Origin: Melioribacteraceae bacterium
GTDB taxonomy: Bacteria; Bacteroidota; Ignavibacteria; Ignavibacteriales; Melioribacteraceae
Direction: 5' to 3'
DNA length: 64,000 bases
NCBI GenBank assembly: GCA_021647785.1
Contig: JAKIUC010000002.1
Location: 1 to 64,000, forward strand
In this document: piece after piece, positions 45,191 to 54,656 of the stretch
Numbering within the stretch: the first letter of the stretch is position 1
Layout: each line of letters opens with the position of its first letter
Notes under the pieces: model-generated
The model's input: only the letters and a program-made list of their open reading frames with translations
The model's database searches: none
What the model was told of the DNA's origin: nothing
Program-made: the position numbers and the translations under genes

Positions 45191-46171
45191 ATGTATAATA
45201 TTCTAATAGTTGAAGATGATGCAGCAGCAAGATTTGCTACAAGAAAAGTATTAGCAAGAGAAGGTTTTAAAATTACGGTTGCCGAAAATGGGATAGATGG
45301 GTTTGAGTTAATTAAGAAAAACAATTTTGAAATAATTATCACCGATTGGTTAATGCCGTTAATGGATGGTATTGAACTGATTGGTAAAATCAGAAGTGAA
45401 ATTAAAAAGCAGCCAATTATATTTTTGCTAACTGCTGTAAATTCAGCAGAAGCAAGGGAGAAAGCACTCTTTGCAGGTGCTGATGAATACTTAACTAAAC
45501 CCATATCATCTAAAATACTTATTGATAGAATTGAACAATCTGTTAAGAAGGGTGCCTCGTCAATTAAAAAACAAATAATTAAAAAAGCTGCAATTACAAG
45601 AAGTAAAAACTTTTTCTCTGTCGGAATTGCTGCAAGTACTGGGGGTCCAAGCACATTAGTTAGTTTTTTTAGTACCCTTGGAATTTTAAAAAATGCTGCA
45701 ATATTAATTGTATTGCATGGACCTAAATGGATGTTAGAATCGTTTGTATTCTCACTCCAAGAAGTAACAGAAATGCCAGTTCATCAAGGCTCAACAGGAA
45801 TGGTGATTAAACCTGGGCATATTTATTTGGCACCTGGCAATATGCACATGGTATTAAAAAACGATTCAACTATTTTAGAACTATTAGATACTCCACCCGA
45901 GAATTTTGTGAAACCCTCTGCTGACCCTCTGTTTAGAAGCATTGCATCCTCATTTGGTAATAAAAGTATTGGAATTGTTTTTACCGGTATGGGAAAAGAT
46001 GGTGCTTATGGTACTGGTTATATTAACGCTGTTGGTGGTAAGGTAATAGTGCAGGATCCCAGAACAGCTATTTTATCATCAATGCCCAAAGCTGTTATAG
46101 AAATTAATATGGCTGATGAAATTGTACCGCTTAATAATATGTCGCAAACTCTTAAGAAGTATTTAAAGTAA
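45191..46171 (+). CDS. Response regulator with CheB-type methylesterase domain
   Basis: This 326-residue protein has an N-terminal receiver (ILIVEDDAAARF, phospho-aspartate D52 in IIITDWLMPLMDG). A CheB catalytic domain follows (about 140-326), with the serine in GIAASTGGPSTLV, histidine in LIVLHGPKWMLE and aspartate in FTGMGKDGAYG. It could remove methyl groups from chemoreceptors or act as a similar glutamate esterase/deamidase. It is convergent with, and 30 bases from, a second CheB-type gene on the other strand. Unlike that one it is at the end of the kinase battery, so it may serve a different input. Confidence 0.92.
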   Translation: MYNILIVEDDAAARFATRKVLAREGFKITVAENGIDGFELIKKNNFEIIITDWLMPLMDGIELIGKIRSEIKKQPIIFLLTAVNSAEAREKALFAGADEYLTKPISSKILIDRIEQSVKKGASSIKKQIIKKAAITRSKNFFSVGIAASTGGPSTLVSFFSTLGILKNAAILIVLHGPKWMLESFVFSLQEVTEMPVHQGSTGMVIKPGHIYLAPGNMHMVLKNDSTILELLDTPPENFVKPSADPLFRSIASSFGNKSIGIVFTGMGKDGAYGTGYINAVGGKVIVQDPRTAILSSMPKAVIEINMADEIVPLNNMSQTLKKYLK

Positions 46172-46201
46172 TTGACTAAGTTCTACAAATGATTTAACAA
46201 C

Positions 46202-47281
46202 TCACAACTCGCTAAGAACAGCGTCAGCAATTTTATTTAATGGTTCAACTTTTGTTACATTTCCAGAATTTATTGCACTACTAGGCATTCCCCAAACTGT
46301 GCTTGATGCCTGATCTTGTGCTATAATATAAGTGCCGGCTCGTTTAAGTGGAGCTAATCCTTTAGTTCCGTCACTTCCCATTCCTGTTAAAACAAGTGCT
46401 ATCAACTTCCCTCTAAACGCTGTAGCTGCTGAACGAAACATAATATTTGCAGATGGTTTACATCCCTCTTCTGCTGGTTGATCTGTAATACTAATTTTTG
46501 TTTCAGTTCCAACTTTTCTTACTATCATATGCTTACCGCCTGGGGCTATGTAAGCATGTTTTGGTTTAATAGTTTCATTATCAGTTGCCTCTTTAATTGT
46601 ATAACTACTTTTTGGATTAAGACTATCTGCAAGAGCTTTTGTAAAAGTGGCTGGCATATGCTGTACAATTAATATCGGAAGAGAGATTCCATTTGTAAGA
46701 GTTGGCATTAATTCTGCAAGTGCCTTTGGTCCTCCGGTAGAAATTCCAATTAAGATTGCATCATATTTACTTGAAACTTTTGACTTTACGTGAGTAGGAA
46801 TAGTTGGTTTTACAGATGTAATAGGAGACTGAGTTTGAATTACAGTAGTGTTAATTTGCTTCACACCAAAAGCTTTTAGTTTTTGCCCCAATTCAGTTTT
46901 TAAATACTGAATACTTGTTGCCGGATTAGAAGTTGATGGTTTTGGAATAAAATCTATTGCTCCATATTCCAGAGATTTAATTGTAGCTTCGGCACCACTT
47001 GTTGTGTGAGAGCTAACCATAATAACTTTAACTTGTAAACTGGGATTTTTTTTGTTGAGCTTTTGGATTTCCTTCAAAGTTTCAAGACCATCCATTTCAT
47101 CCATTTCAACATCAAGGGTTACAATATCTGGCGGAGTTTTCTTAATAAATTCAAGTGCCTTGTAACCATCTCTAACTGAACCTACAATTTGAAGTCCGGG
47201 AACTGTTTTGAGAGCAGTTTCTAAAATACCACGATAAATTCTTGAATCATCAACAATTAATACTTTTACATTTTTTGTCAT
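46202..47281 (-). CDS. cheB: Chemotaxis response regulator methylesterase CheB
   Basis: CheB demethylates or deamidates receptor glutamates when phosphorylated by CheA. The 359-residue protein has a receiver (VLIVDDSRIYRGIL, D57 in DIVTLDVEMDEMDG), a linker rich in S, T and P (about 128-165), and the esterase domain. That domain has the serine in LIGISTGGPKALAEL, histidine in PILIVQHMPATFTKAL and aspartate in LTGMGSDGTKGLAP. It is the last gene of the minus-strand chemosensory operon, 14 bases after an MCP gene. No cheR is in the window. Confidence 0.95.
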   Translation of the reverse strand: MTKNVKVLIVDDSRIYRGILETALKTVPGLQIVGSVRDGYKALEFIKKTPPDIVTLDVEMDEMDGLETLKEIQKLNKKNPSLQVKVIMVSSHTTSGAEATIKSLEYGAIDFIPKPSTSNPATSIQYLKTELGQKLKAFGVKQINTTVIQTQSPITSVKPTIPTHVKSKVSSKYDAILIGISTGGPKALAELMPTLTNGISLPILIVQHMPATFTKALADSLNPKSSYTIKEATDNETIKPKHAYIAPGGKHMIVRKVGTETKISITDQPAEEGCKPSANIMFRSAATAFRGKLIALVLTGMGSDGTKGLAPLKRAGTYIIAQDQASSTVWGMPSSAINSGNVTKVEPLNKIADAVLSEL

Positions 47282-47295
47282 TCATTATCCATATT

Positions 47296-49020
47296 TTATA
47301 ACTTAAACTGATTAACTATTCCAATAAGTTTTTCAGAGATATTCTTGAACTTTTCCGCAGAGTCTTTTAATTGCAAAACTCCACCCATGTTTTCAGAGCT
47401 GGCTTCGCTTAATACAGAAATACTTTGTGCTACCTCACTTACTCCTGTTGCCGATTCGTTTGTGCTTTTAGCTAACTCATTTGTTCCTACATTAACTTCA
47501 GAAATATTTTCAACAATTTGTGTAAGACTTTCTTGTGTGCTATCTAATTTTACTACAATATCTTGCGATGCTCTTGTTTGTGTATTTACGGAAGATGCAA
47601 TTTGTTCAATTGAGGCACTTATTTTTTCAATAACGCCTGAAACATCTCCAATTACAAGAACAGCTTCTTTTGTATTTTCTTGAACTCCAGAAATTCTGAT
47701 GGCAATATCTTCAGCAGCTTGTGCACTTTGATTTGCAAGTTCTTTAATTTCATTAGCAACTACTGCAAAACCTTTACCCGCTTCACCTGCGGAAGCGGCT
47801 TCAATAGTAGCATTTAGAGCAAGTAAGTTTGTTTGCTCCGCAATTCTTTTAATTACTTCTGTAACCTTTCCAATTTCGTTTGCTGCAGTGCCAAGCATAT
47901 TCATTGTTGAAGTACCACGTTCTGATAAATCGATTGCTTCATGTGCTATTTCATTTGCCCCTTGTGCAAATTCCATAACCTGATTCATAGAATCATTCAT
48001 TTTAACAACTGCAATACCTACGTTGCTCGAATTATTTTTTACACTTTCTGTATTTGTTGTTACTACAAGAGCATTAGAACTCATTTCTTCAGCAGTTGAA
48101 GCAATAGTACTTACATTTATTGATATCTCCTCAATAGATGATGCAATTGTTGCAGTTTGCTCTTTTTCATACTCGGCATTTTGTGCCAATTGAGTTGAGA
48201 AACTTAATAGTTCCGCAGCAGAATGATTTATAGAATTACCTTCAATTTGTAAATCACTTATAGAAGTACTTAAATTATTTATGAAAGTATTTAATGCTAC
48301 AACAAGTTCATCTAGTTCGCTTTCGTTTGTTTTTTCTAAACGAACTGTTAAATCGCCACCTGAAATTTTAACAATTGAGTTGACAGTTCTTTTTATTGGT
48401 TTTACAATAAGTAATTGAATTTGGAAAGCAATAAATAATGATAGAGCTGTGGCTAATCCGATAAGGATAAAGAGGAATGTAATTAAATCGGATGTTTTTT
48501 GAGATGATACAGATTCGTACATTCCAACAGCTTTGTTCATCTCCTTTAATAATGTAACATTATTAGCTTCAACATAATTAAGAGCTTTCTGTTTATCTTC
48601 AACTGTGGCATCAGAATTAGTAGCAACTATAATATTCTTATAAAATATATCCCACAAATTTCTTACATGAGTTAGTTGATTTATTGTTTTTTGATCCTCT
48701 GTTGGAGGTAATCCTAATTCTTTATTACCAACAATCAAATTGTTAAGAGAGGTATCAAATAATTTAGCAGTGCTGCTTAAACTTTTAAGATATGCTTCTT
48801 GTACTTTACCGGAAAAAAGAATTGAAGATAAAAGCTCTTTTGTCATTTTTTGTGAGAGCATTCTTTGCTTTCCTGCTATGTTTATAATTTTTCCATCGCT
48901 CTTTTGGTTATTAACAGTATTCCAAGTCATACCAACAGCAAAAAAAACAAAAAGATAAAATGAAATAATTACTAAATAGAGTTTGTTCTTAATTGATGAT
49001 AGAAATTTTAGACCGAACAT
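47296..49020 (-). CDS. Methyl-accepting chemotaxis protein with PilJ-type sensor
   Basis: This 574-residue receptor has a membrane helix (about 12-30) and a periplasmic domain (about 31-180) that begins INIAGKQRMLSQKMTKELL. That is the signature of the PilJ / type IV pili transducer N-terminal domain, related to the nitrate-binding P-box. A second helix (about 182-205), a HAMP domain and a long MCP signalling coiled coil follow. The coiled-coil tip reads [20 protein letters not shown] near residue 395. The tip differs little from that of the next MCP, so both should signal to the same CheA. It is 11 bases downstream of that MCP gene. Confidence 0.93.
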   Translation of the reverse strand: MFGLKFLSSIKNKLYLVIISFYLFVFFAVGMTWNTVNNQKSDGKIINIAGKQRMLSQKMTKELLSSILFSGKVQEAYLKSLSSTAKLFDTSLNNLIVGNKELGLPPTEDQKTINQLTHVRNLWDIFYKNIIVATNSDATVEDKQKALNYVEANNVTLLKEMNKAVGMYESVSSQKTSDLITFLFILIGLATALSLFIAFQIQLLIVKPIKRTVNSIVKISGGDLTVRLEKTNESELDELVVALNTFINNLSTSISDLQIEGNSINHSAAELLSFSTQLAQNAEYEKEQTATIASSIEEISINVSTIASTAEEMSSNALVVTTNTESVKNNSSNVGIAVVKMNDSMNQVMEFAQGANEIAHEAIDLSERGTSTMNMLGTAANEIGKVTEVIKRIAEQTNLLALNATIEAASAGEAGKGFAVVANEIKELANQSAQAAEDIAIRISGVQENTKEAVLVIGDVSGVIEKISASIEQIASSVNTQTRASQDIVVKLDSTQESLTQIVENISEVNVGTNELAKSTNESATGVSEVAQSISVLSEASSENMGGVLQLKDSAEKFKNISEKLIGIVNQFKL

Positions 49021-49031
49021 ATTTAAACCAC

Positions 49032-50795
49032 TTATTTAGTTTGAAAATTATTAATAATAGATGATAATTCAACAACTACATCTTTGAGGTGTACTGACGC
49101 ACTCTCTACAGTTTGAGCATCTTCTCTTATTGATTCTGTTGCTGAACTTACTTCTCCAATATTTTGAGCAACATCTGTTGCAGCTTCAGCAGCCTCACTT
49201 GTAGATTTTGCCATATCTTGCGAACCTTGTGCAACCTCACCAATATTACTTGTTACTGACTGGATGTTTGTTTGTGAATTGCTAATGTTTGTTGCAATTT
49301 CGTTTGAAACAATTGCTTGTTGTTCAACTGCTTTTGATATTGAACTGACGGATTCATTTACTTCTTTTATAATGCTCGAAACCTCGTCAATTACTGTAAT
49401 TGCTTCTTTAGTATTTGCTTGAACACCATCAATTTTATTTGCAATATCTTCTGCCGCCTGTGCACTTTGGTTTGCTAATTCTTTTATTTCATTTGCTACA
49501 ACAGCAAAACCTTTACCAGCTTCACCTGCGGATGCTGCTTCGATGGTTGCATTTAGAGCAAGTAAATTTGTTTGTTCTGCAATTCGTTTAATTACTTCTG
49601 TTACTTTTCCAATTTCATCTGCTGCAATTCCTAAAGTATGCATGGTAGTTGTAGCTTTGGTTGACATTTCAGATGCTTTCTCTGTTACATCAGTAGCATT
49701 TCGTGCATTATTGGAAACATCTTCTACAGAGGAGCTCATCTCTTCAGCAGCACTTGCAATAGCATTTGCACTATCTGCCATTTCTTTTGCACCAACTGAT
49801 ACGTTAGCAGCATTTATGCTCATCTCTTCTGCCGTTGCCGCCATTGTGTTTGAATTTATTGAAACTTCTTCTGTTGCAGTAGCAACATTGTTCGAGTTTT
49901 CATTTAGTGCATCTGATTTTAAAGTTAACTGCTTCGATACATCGGATAACTGTATTGAAAACTCACCAATATCGTTTGATTGACCTTGTAAATTTTTGAT
50001 TATAGCATGAATATTTTTAGAGAAAGTATTCATTGCTTGGGCAAGCACTCCAATTTCATCTTGGCTTTTACTTTCTATATGCTGTGTAAGATCACCCTCT
50101 GCCATTGCTTTGGCTAACTCTGTCAGCTCTTTTATTGGCTTAACTATTGCACGAGTAAACAAAAAAGTAAGTGAAATACCAACAGCTACACCAATGGCAA
50201 GGAGTACCCATAATAGAAAATCTAGAAAAGAAATATTTTCATTAAGGCGCTCTAAATCAGTATTAGCAAGGTTCTGCTGGTCTTTAATCATATTTGTTAA
50301 TATAATTTTTATTTTATTAGCTGTTGGTGCAGCTTTGGTACCAAGCCACTGTTTTGCGAGGTTCCCATTTGTATGAGTTATAACTTCAATCTCTTTTTGA
50401 AATTTATTGAAATCTTTAAAGAGGACTTTTAATTCTGATAGCCGTTTTATATTTTCTGGGTTTGTCCAATTATTTGAAAAAGATTCCAGTTTTTCTAAAG
50501 AAGGAGTAATTAGTTTAGACCAAGCATCTTGGCGTTCGGTCTTGAATATATCATTTTCAAGTAACATGTAGCCACGTAAACCTGCAAGGGATTGGTTTAC
50601 ACCATTTAAGGCGGTCATACTCCCTTGTACTGTTGGTGTTCTAAGTTGCTGAATTTGATTTTCTATTATTTTTAATTCATATAATTGAACTTCTGTAATA
50701 ATAACAATTGCAACTGTTATAGAAATTAGTGAACTAAAGCCAAATGCAAGCTTAACCCCCAATTTCTTATTGAAAGCAAATAAATTAGTTTTCAT
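49032..50795 (-). CDS. Methyl-accepting chemotaxis protein with four-helix sensor
   Basis: This 587-residue receptor has a membrane helix (about 15-35) and a helical periplasmic part (about 36-185, in the 4HB_MCP class, with [20 protein letters not shown]). A second helix (about 190-212), HAMP (about 212-265) and an MCP signalling domain follow. The conserved tip reads [20 protein letters not shown] near residue 415. The cytoplasmic part is rich in A/S/T/E heptads; the C-terminus lacks a recognisable CheR-docking pentapeptide. It lies between cheW and the PilJ-type MCP. Confidence 0.94.
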   Translation of the reverse strand: MKTNLFAFNKKLGVKLAFGFSSLISITVAIVIITEVQLYELKIIENQIQQLRTPTVQGSMTALNGVNQSLAGLRGYMLLENDIFKTERQDAWSKLITPSLEKLESFSNNWTNPENIKRLSELKVLFKDFNKFQKEIEVITHTNGNLAKQWLGTKAAPTANKIKIILTNMIKDQQNLANTDLERLNENISFLDFLLWVLLAIGVAVGISLTFLFTRAIVKPIKELTELAKAMAEGDLTQHIESKSQDEIGVLAQAMNTFSKNIHAIIKNLQGQSNDIGEFSIQLSDVSKQLTLKSDALNENSNNVATATEEVSINSNTMAATAEEMSINAANVSVGAKEMADSANAIASAAEEMSSSVEDVSNNARNATDVTEKASEMSTKATTTMHTLGIAADEIGKVTEVIKRIAEQTNLLALNATIEAASAGEAGKGFAVVANEIKELANQSAQAAEDIANKIDGVQANTKEAITVIDEVSSIIKEVNESVSSISKAVEQQAIVSNEIATNISNSQTNIQSVTSNIGEVAQGSQDMAKSTSEAAEAATDVAQNIGEVSSATESIREDAQTVESASVHLKDVVVELSSIINNFQTK

Positions 50796-50871
50796 AATAA
50801 TAATTCCTTTATGTATTGTGATATTTATTAATTAATTTTTGATAAAATAATCTTTAATTCTGTCTCTTTAA

Positions 50872-51357
50872 TTAAGTGAAGTTCTTTAATAATTTTTCAG
50901 GATTTAATACAACAAGAAGTTGATTTTCTAACTTACTAATACCAAGTGTAAGTGCTTCAACCTTGCTCCCTAAGTCTTCCATTCCACTTTCGTTTCCTGC
51001 ATGAGTATTTTTAATTTCTTTCTCAGATATTTCAACAACTTCGCCAACTTTATCTATAATTACTCCAAAAGATTCGCCAATATTTTCTGTAAATATTATA
51101 AATCGTGTATCTTCAGTTTTGCCGGAAAAGTCGTATCCTAATATTTTGTGTAAATCAAGCACTAAATAAATTTGTCCTCGTATATTTACTAATCCTTTAA
51201 TTTCTTCAGCCACATGAAAAACCGGAGTATAATCAACTACAGGGCTTACTTCCCGTGCAGCGCTAATATCAACTCCAAAGAGTCTTCCCGCAATCTTAAA
51301 TGTTAATAGTTGTTTCATCTTGTTGTTTTCTGCTACTACTATTTTATTTTTTGCCAT
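50872..51357 (-). CDS. cheW: Chemotaxis adaptor protein CheW
   Basis: CheW links receptors to the CheA kinase in the signalling array. The 161-residue protein shows the family pattern LTFKIAGRLFGVDISAAREV near residue 18, then FHVAEEIKGLVNIRGQIYLV, LDLHKILG, and GVIIDKVGEVVEI near residue 100. It is a single CheW domain with a short N-terminal lead. It is separated from cheA by 224 bases of repeats, the largest gap in the operon. Confidence 0.95.
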   Translation of the reverse strand: MAKNKIVVAENNKMKQLLTFKIAGRLFGVDISAAREVSPVVDYTPVFHVAEEIKGLVNIRGQIYLVLDLHKILGYDFSGKTEDTRFIIFTENIGESFGVIIDKVGEVVEISEKEIKNTHAGNESGMEDLGSKVEALTLGISKLENQLLVVLNPEKLLKNFT

Positions 51358-51446
51358 TGTATATTCCTCAAAAAAATATTTTACTAATTATTTACTATCA
51401 AAATCTTCTCTAAAGGGACCTTGCTGACAAGGTTCGATTAAAAGTC

Positions 51447-51537
51447 GTCATTGCGAGGAGTCCAATTCTTTTCTGGACGACGTGGCAATCTTTAACAGAT
51501 TGCTTCACCCAACAAAAAACGTTGGATTCGCAATGAC
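51447..51537. repeat. Inverted repeat of the GTCATTGCGA type
   Basis: GTCATTGCGA (51447-51456) and its exact inverse TCGCAATGAC (51528-51537) flank shorter pairs, GTCCA/TGGAC and GCAATCT/AGATTGC. The pattern GTCATTGCGAGGAG...GTGGCAATCT...AGATTGCTTC...CGCAATGAC is a known dispersed repeat in many unrelated environmental genomes. It lies between cheA and cheW. Confidence 0.85.
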
Positions 51538-51550
51538 ACATTATTTTATT

Positions 51551-51578
51551 TCAATTATCAATTATCAATTATCAATTA
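51551..51578. repeat. Four tandem copies of TCAATTA
   Basis: A perfect 7-base tandem array ends 4 bases before the cheA stop codon on the minus strand. It is a short low-complexity repeat with no visible function. Confidence 0.9.
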
Positions 51579-51581
51579 GTT

Positions 51582-54500
51582 TCATCCATTTAACATTTCA
51601 GATATTGTAGTTAGGAAGAGTTCTCTTTCCATTTTCACTTCATATCTATCAAAACCAGCATCACTCGCTTTCATTTTATCTAAATCGCTGCCAAGTGAAC
51701 TTAAAGCAAGAGCTAATGTATTTTTAGTACTTTCTTCTTTTCTAACTTCTTTTATAAATTCAATTCCATTCATTTCCGGCATCTCAATATCTGATACAAT
51801 AATGTCATAGTCGTAATCAACTTCCTGTATCTTCTGCAAACCTTCAAGCCCATTCTCTACAGTATCCACTTCGTATCCTTCCGATACTAAATAACCTTTT
51901 ACTAATTCTTTAAAAAATGAAGAGTCTTCGAGAAGCAGTACTCTCTTTATTTCATTATGCTCTGCTGAGCTTAACCTTCTATCTGCAAACCATTCAGGTT
52001 CAGAGAGTTCAATTAGCCTATAAATATCGATGAAAAGAGTCATTTTATCATGCGTTATTGAAGTTCCTAATAATCCATCTTCACTATAGCTTTCTGTATT
52101 TAAATCAATAGTAGAATTTTCAATATCAACTAAAGAAGTAGCAAGAATTCCGAACGGTCTATGTATATGTTTTGGAAGTAATAAAAATGCTTCTTCACTC
52201 TCTTCGGCTGGTGATACACTTAGTATATGATCGAGCCGTAGAATTTTGGTTGAAATATTATCCACCGTAATAAATTCCTTATGCCCTATCTGCTCAATAT
52301 CTTTCATCCTTATTTTTTCAATTCTTCTAATTAGAGGTAAGGCTACAGCAAACTGTTCTTCAGCACCATTTTTAAATAGTAGAATTGTTTGCGATTCAAC
52401 ATGCTGATAGTTTTTCATTGTTAGAGCCACATCTTCTTCTTCAGCAAGTTCAGTTGTAACACCAGTATGTTTCGCAATTCCATCAGCGTCAAGTATAAGT
52501 GCAACACTTCCATCTCCCATAATAGTTGCACCAGTATAAATTGATATAGATTTGTTAATAGAGTGCATTGGTTTTACTACAATCTCTTCGGTACCAACAA
52601 CTTCATCAACAATTAATCCAAATTTTAGAGTGCCTACCTTAAGCACAGCAAAACTTAGTGTTTTAGGAGAATTATTATTTTGGCTTTGTTTATAATACTT
52701 TTCAGTTATAGAGCTTCTTGTTTCAGCAGTAAATTTTTCTTTATGAAGTAGAACTTCATTTAAACGTACCATTGGAAGTAGGGTTTCTCTTAAGCGGAAA
52801 AGTTCCAAATCATTTGCTCTTTCTATTTTTTCATTTACATCATCATCATAGAGAGTAACTAATTCTTCTAAGTTTACTTGAGGTACAGCATAGCGTTGTT
52901 CTCCAATTCGTATAATTAAACTCGGAATAATTGCAAGAGTTAATGGCAAACGTAAGTTAAGTGTAGTTCCTTCTCCTTTAACAGACTCAAGTTCTATTGA
53001 ACCATTCAGTCTTTCAATTCCTTCTCTTACTACATCCATACCTACTCCACGTCCGGAAATGCTGCTAACTTGTTCTGCTGTAGAGAATCCTGCTAACATT
53101 ACAAGATTAGATATTTCTTTATCACTCATTGCATCAAGTTCTTCTTCAGTCTTTAAGTTTTTTTCAAATGCTTTTATTCTAATAACATCAGGGTCAATTC
53201 CTTTTCCATCATCCTTTATTTGGATATTTATTTGACCTCCTTCGTGGAATGCAGAGAGCCAGATATTACCTTGAGATGTTTTTCCGGCAGCTTCACGAAC
53301 TTCAGGAGACTCGATACCATGGTCGCAGCTATTTCTAATAATATGTGTAAGGGGGTCGGCAAGTGATTCTAAAATTGTTTTATCAAGTTCTACTTCGTTT
53401 CCACTTATATGAATTTCTATTTGTTTGTTAAGGTTTTTCCCAATATCTCTTACAACTCTATGAAATTTATTAAATATATTTCCGGCTGGCTGCATTCGTG
53501 TCATCATTATTGCTTCTTGTAATTCTGTTGTAACAAGATCTAAGCGCTGAGAGTTTTTTCTTGCTGAACTACTTTGGTTCCCAGTTATCAATACTTGTTG
53601 ATTTCGTATCAAAACCAATTCACCAGCTAACCGCATTAGTTTATCCAACAAGTCAACTTGAATACGTACAGAAGTTTCACCACTTAGTTTTTTAGTAGAT
53701 GCTGAAACTTTAGTACTTAATTTATTATCAACTTTTACAATTTCACTTTTAGTACTTTTCTTTGGCTGTTTAACTACAGCTATCTTTTGTTCTACTTTTG
53801 CAACTTCTTGGGAAATTGGTTCGTCAACAATTTCAATAATATCTTCTTTTTCTTCTCTCGGAATTGCACCTGCAAAATTTTGATCAAGCTCAATTATCTC
53901 TTCATCATTTAATTTAAAACGCTTACTAATAGTTGTTTTCTGGAAGTTAGTAGCGTAAACTATTTCATAAAAAAGAGGACCAATTGGCAATGCCGATAAA
54001 TCTTCATCCAATGTAGTAGTCTGTGCATCTGCAATTAATCCATTTTTCAATAATTTTTGAATTAGCTTAACAGGGGAATTAACTCCGTAACTTGGAATTT
54101 CATTTAGATCAAATTTCAAGAGATAAAGATATTTGTAATTTGCTAATACACTATTTAATTCAAATAAGTCAATCTTAAATCCAATAGTATTCCCTTTACT
54201 ATCTTTTAAGTCAACCTCAAGTTCCATCTCTTCAAGTGATTCAGATAGCTTTCCATCACCTTCAAGAATTGTATTGAGTTTTCCAAGAATATCTGTAATG
54301 TCAAATTCGTTACTATGGTCAATATCATCAATCAGTGTGTTAATTATATCAGCACCAGTAAGTAATGTATCAATTATATCACTTGTAGGTACCATCTCAC
54401 CATTTCTAATAAGTGAGAGAATATTCTCCATTGTATGAGAAAGACTTGTAATGGTTTCTAATCCGAAAAAGCCGGATGTTCCTTTTATTGTATGTATTGC

Positions 54501-54641
54501 ACGGAATATTTTATTTACAAGTTTATCGTCCGGATTATCTTTTTGCTGCTCTAATTCTAAAAAATCATCTTCTATTGTACTCAGGTGTTCTTTCGATTCT
54601 GAGATAAATTCTTCGAGAAGCTCTTTCATTGTATCATCCAT
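51582..54641 (-). CDS. cheA: Hybrid chemotaxis histidine kinase CheA with receiver domain
   Basis: CheA phosphorylates itself in response to receptor arrays and passes the phosphate to receivers. The 1019-residue protein has an HPt domain (AIHTIKGTSGFFG, histidine H50), a variable region (about 110-310) and a dimerisation domain (about 315-385). The HATPase domain (about 385-570) has LTHIIRNSCDHGIE and SGRGVGMDVVRE. Two CheW-like domains follow (about 575-720 and 745-880). A C-terminal receiver has VLLLEDSSFFKELV and IIVSDIEMPEMNGIEF. The extra CheW domain and receiver are typical of non-flagellar or alternative Che systems. It follows the HATPase-STAS gene by 15 bases. Confidence 0.94.
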   Translation of the reverse strand: MDDTMKELLEEFISESKEHLSTIEDDFLELEQQKDNPDDKLVNKIFRAIHTIKGTSGFFGLETITSLSHTMENILSLIRNGEMVPTSDIIDTLLTGADIINTLIDDIDHSNEFDITDILGKLNTILEGDGKLSESLEEMELEVDLKDSKGNTIGFKIDLFELNSVLANYKYLYLLKFDLNEIPSYGVNSPVKLIQKLLKNGLIADAQTTTLDEDLSALPIGPLFYEIVYATNFQKTTISKRFKLNDEEIIELDQNFAGAIPREEKEDIIEIVDEPISQEVAKVEQKIAVVKQPKKSTKSEIVKVDNKLSTKVSASTKKLSGETSVRIQVDLLDKLMRLAGELVLIRNQQVLITGNQSSSARKNSQRLDLVTTELQEAIMMTRMQPAGNIFNKFHRVVRDIGKNLNKQIEIHISGNEVELDKTILESLADPLTHIIRNSCDHGIESPEVREAAGKTSQGNIWLSAFHEGGQINIQIKDDGKGIDPDVIRIKAFEKNLKTEEELDAMSDKEISNLVMLAGFSTAEQVSSISGRGVGMDVVREGIERLNGSIELESVKGEGTTLNLRLPLTLAIIPSLIIRIGEQRYAVPQVNLEELVTLYDDDVNEKIERANDLELFRLRETLLPMVRLNEVLLHKEKFTAETRSSITEKYYKQSQNNNSPKTLSFAVLKVGTLKFGLIVDEVVGTEEIVVKPMHSINKSISIYTGATIMGDGSVALILDADGIAKHTGVTTELAEEEDVALTMKNYQHVESQTILLFKNGAEEQFAVALPLIRRIEKIRMKDIEQIGHKEFITVDNISTKILRLDHILSVSPAEESEEAFLLLPKHIHRPFGILATSLVDIENSTIDLNTESYSEDGLLGTSITHDKMTLFIDIYRLIELSEPEWFADRRLSSAEHNEIKRVLLLEDSSFFKELVKGYLVSEGYEVDTVENGLEGLQKIQEVDYDYDIIVSDIEMPEMNGIEFIKEVRKEESTKNTLALALSSLGSDLDKMKASDAGFDRYEVKMERELFLTTISEMLNG

Positions 54642-54656
54642 ATCAAACCTTATTGA

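Noticed and set aside
45070-45654. 194-residue open frame on the minus strand
   Set aside because: It lies opposite the receiver-CheB gene, whose motifs are clear, and its C-terminal part is low-complexity sequence from the tandem repeats.
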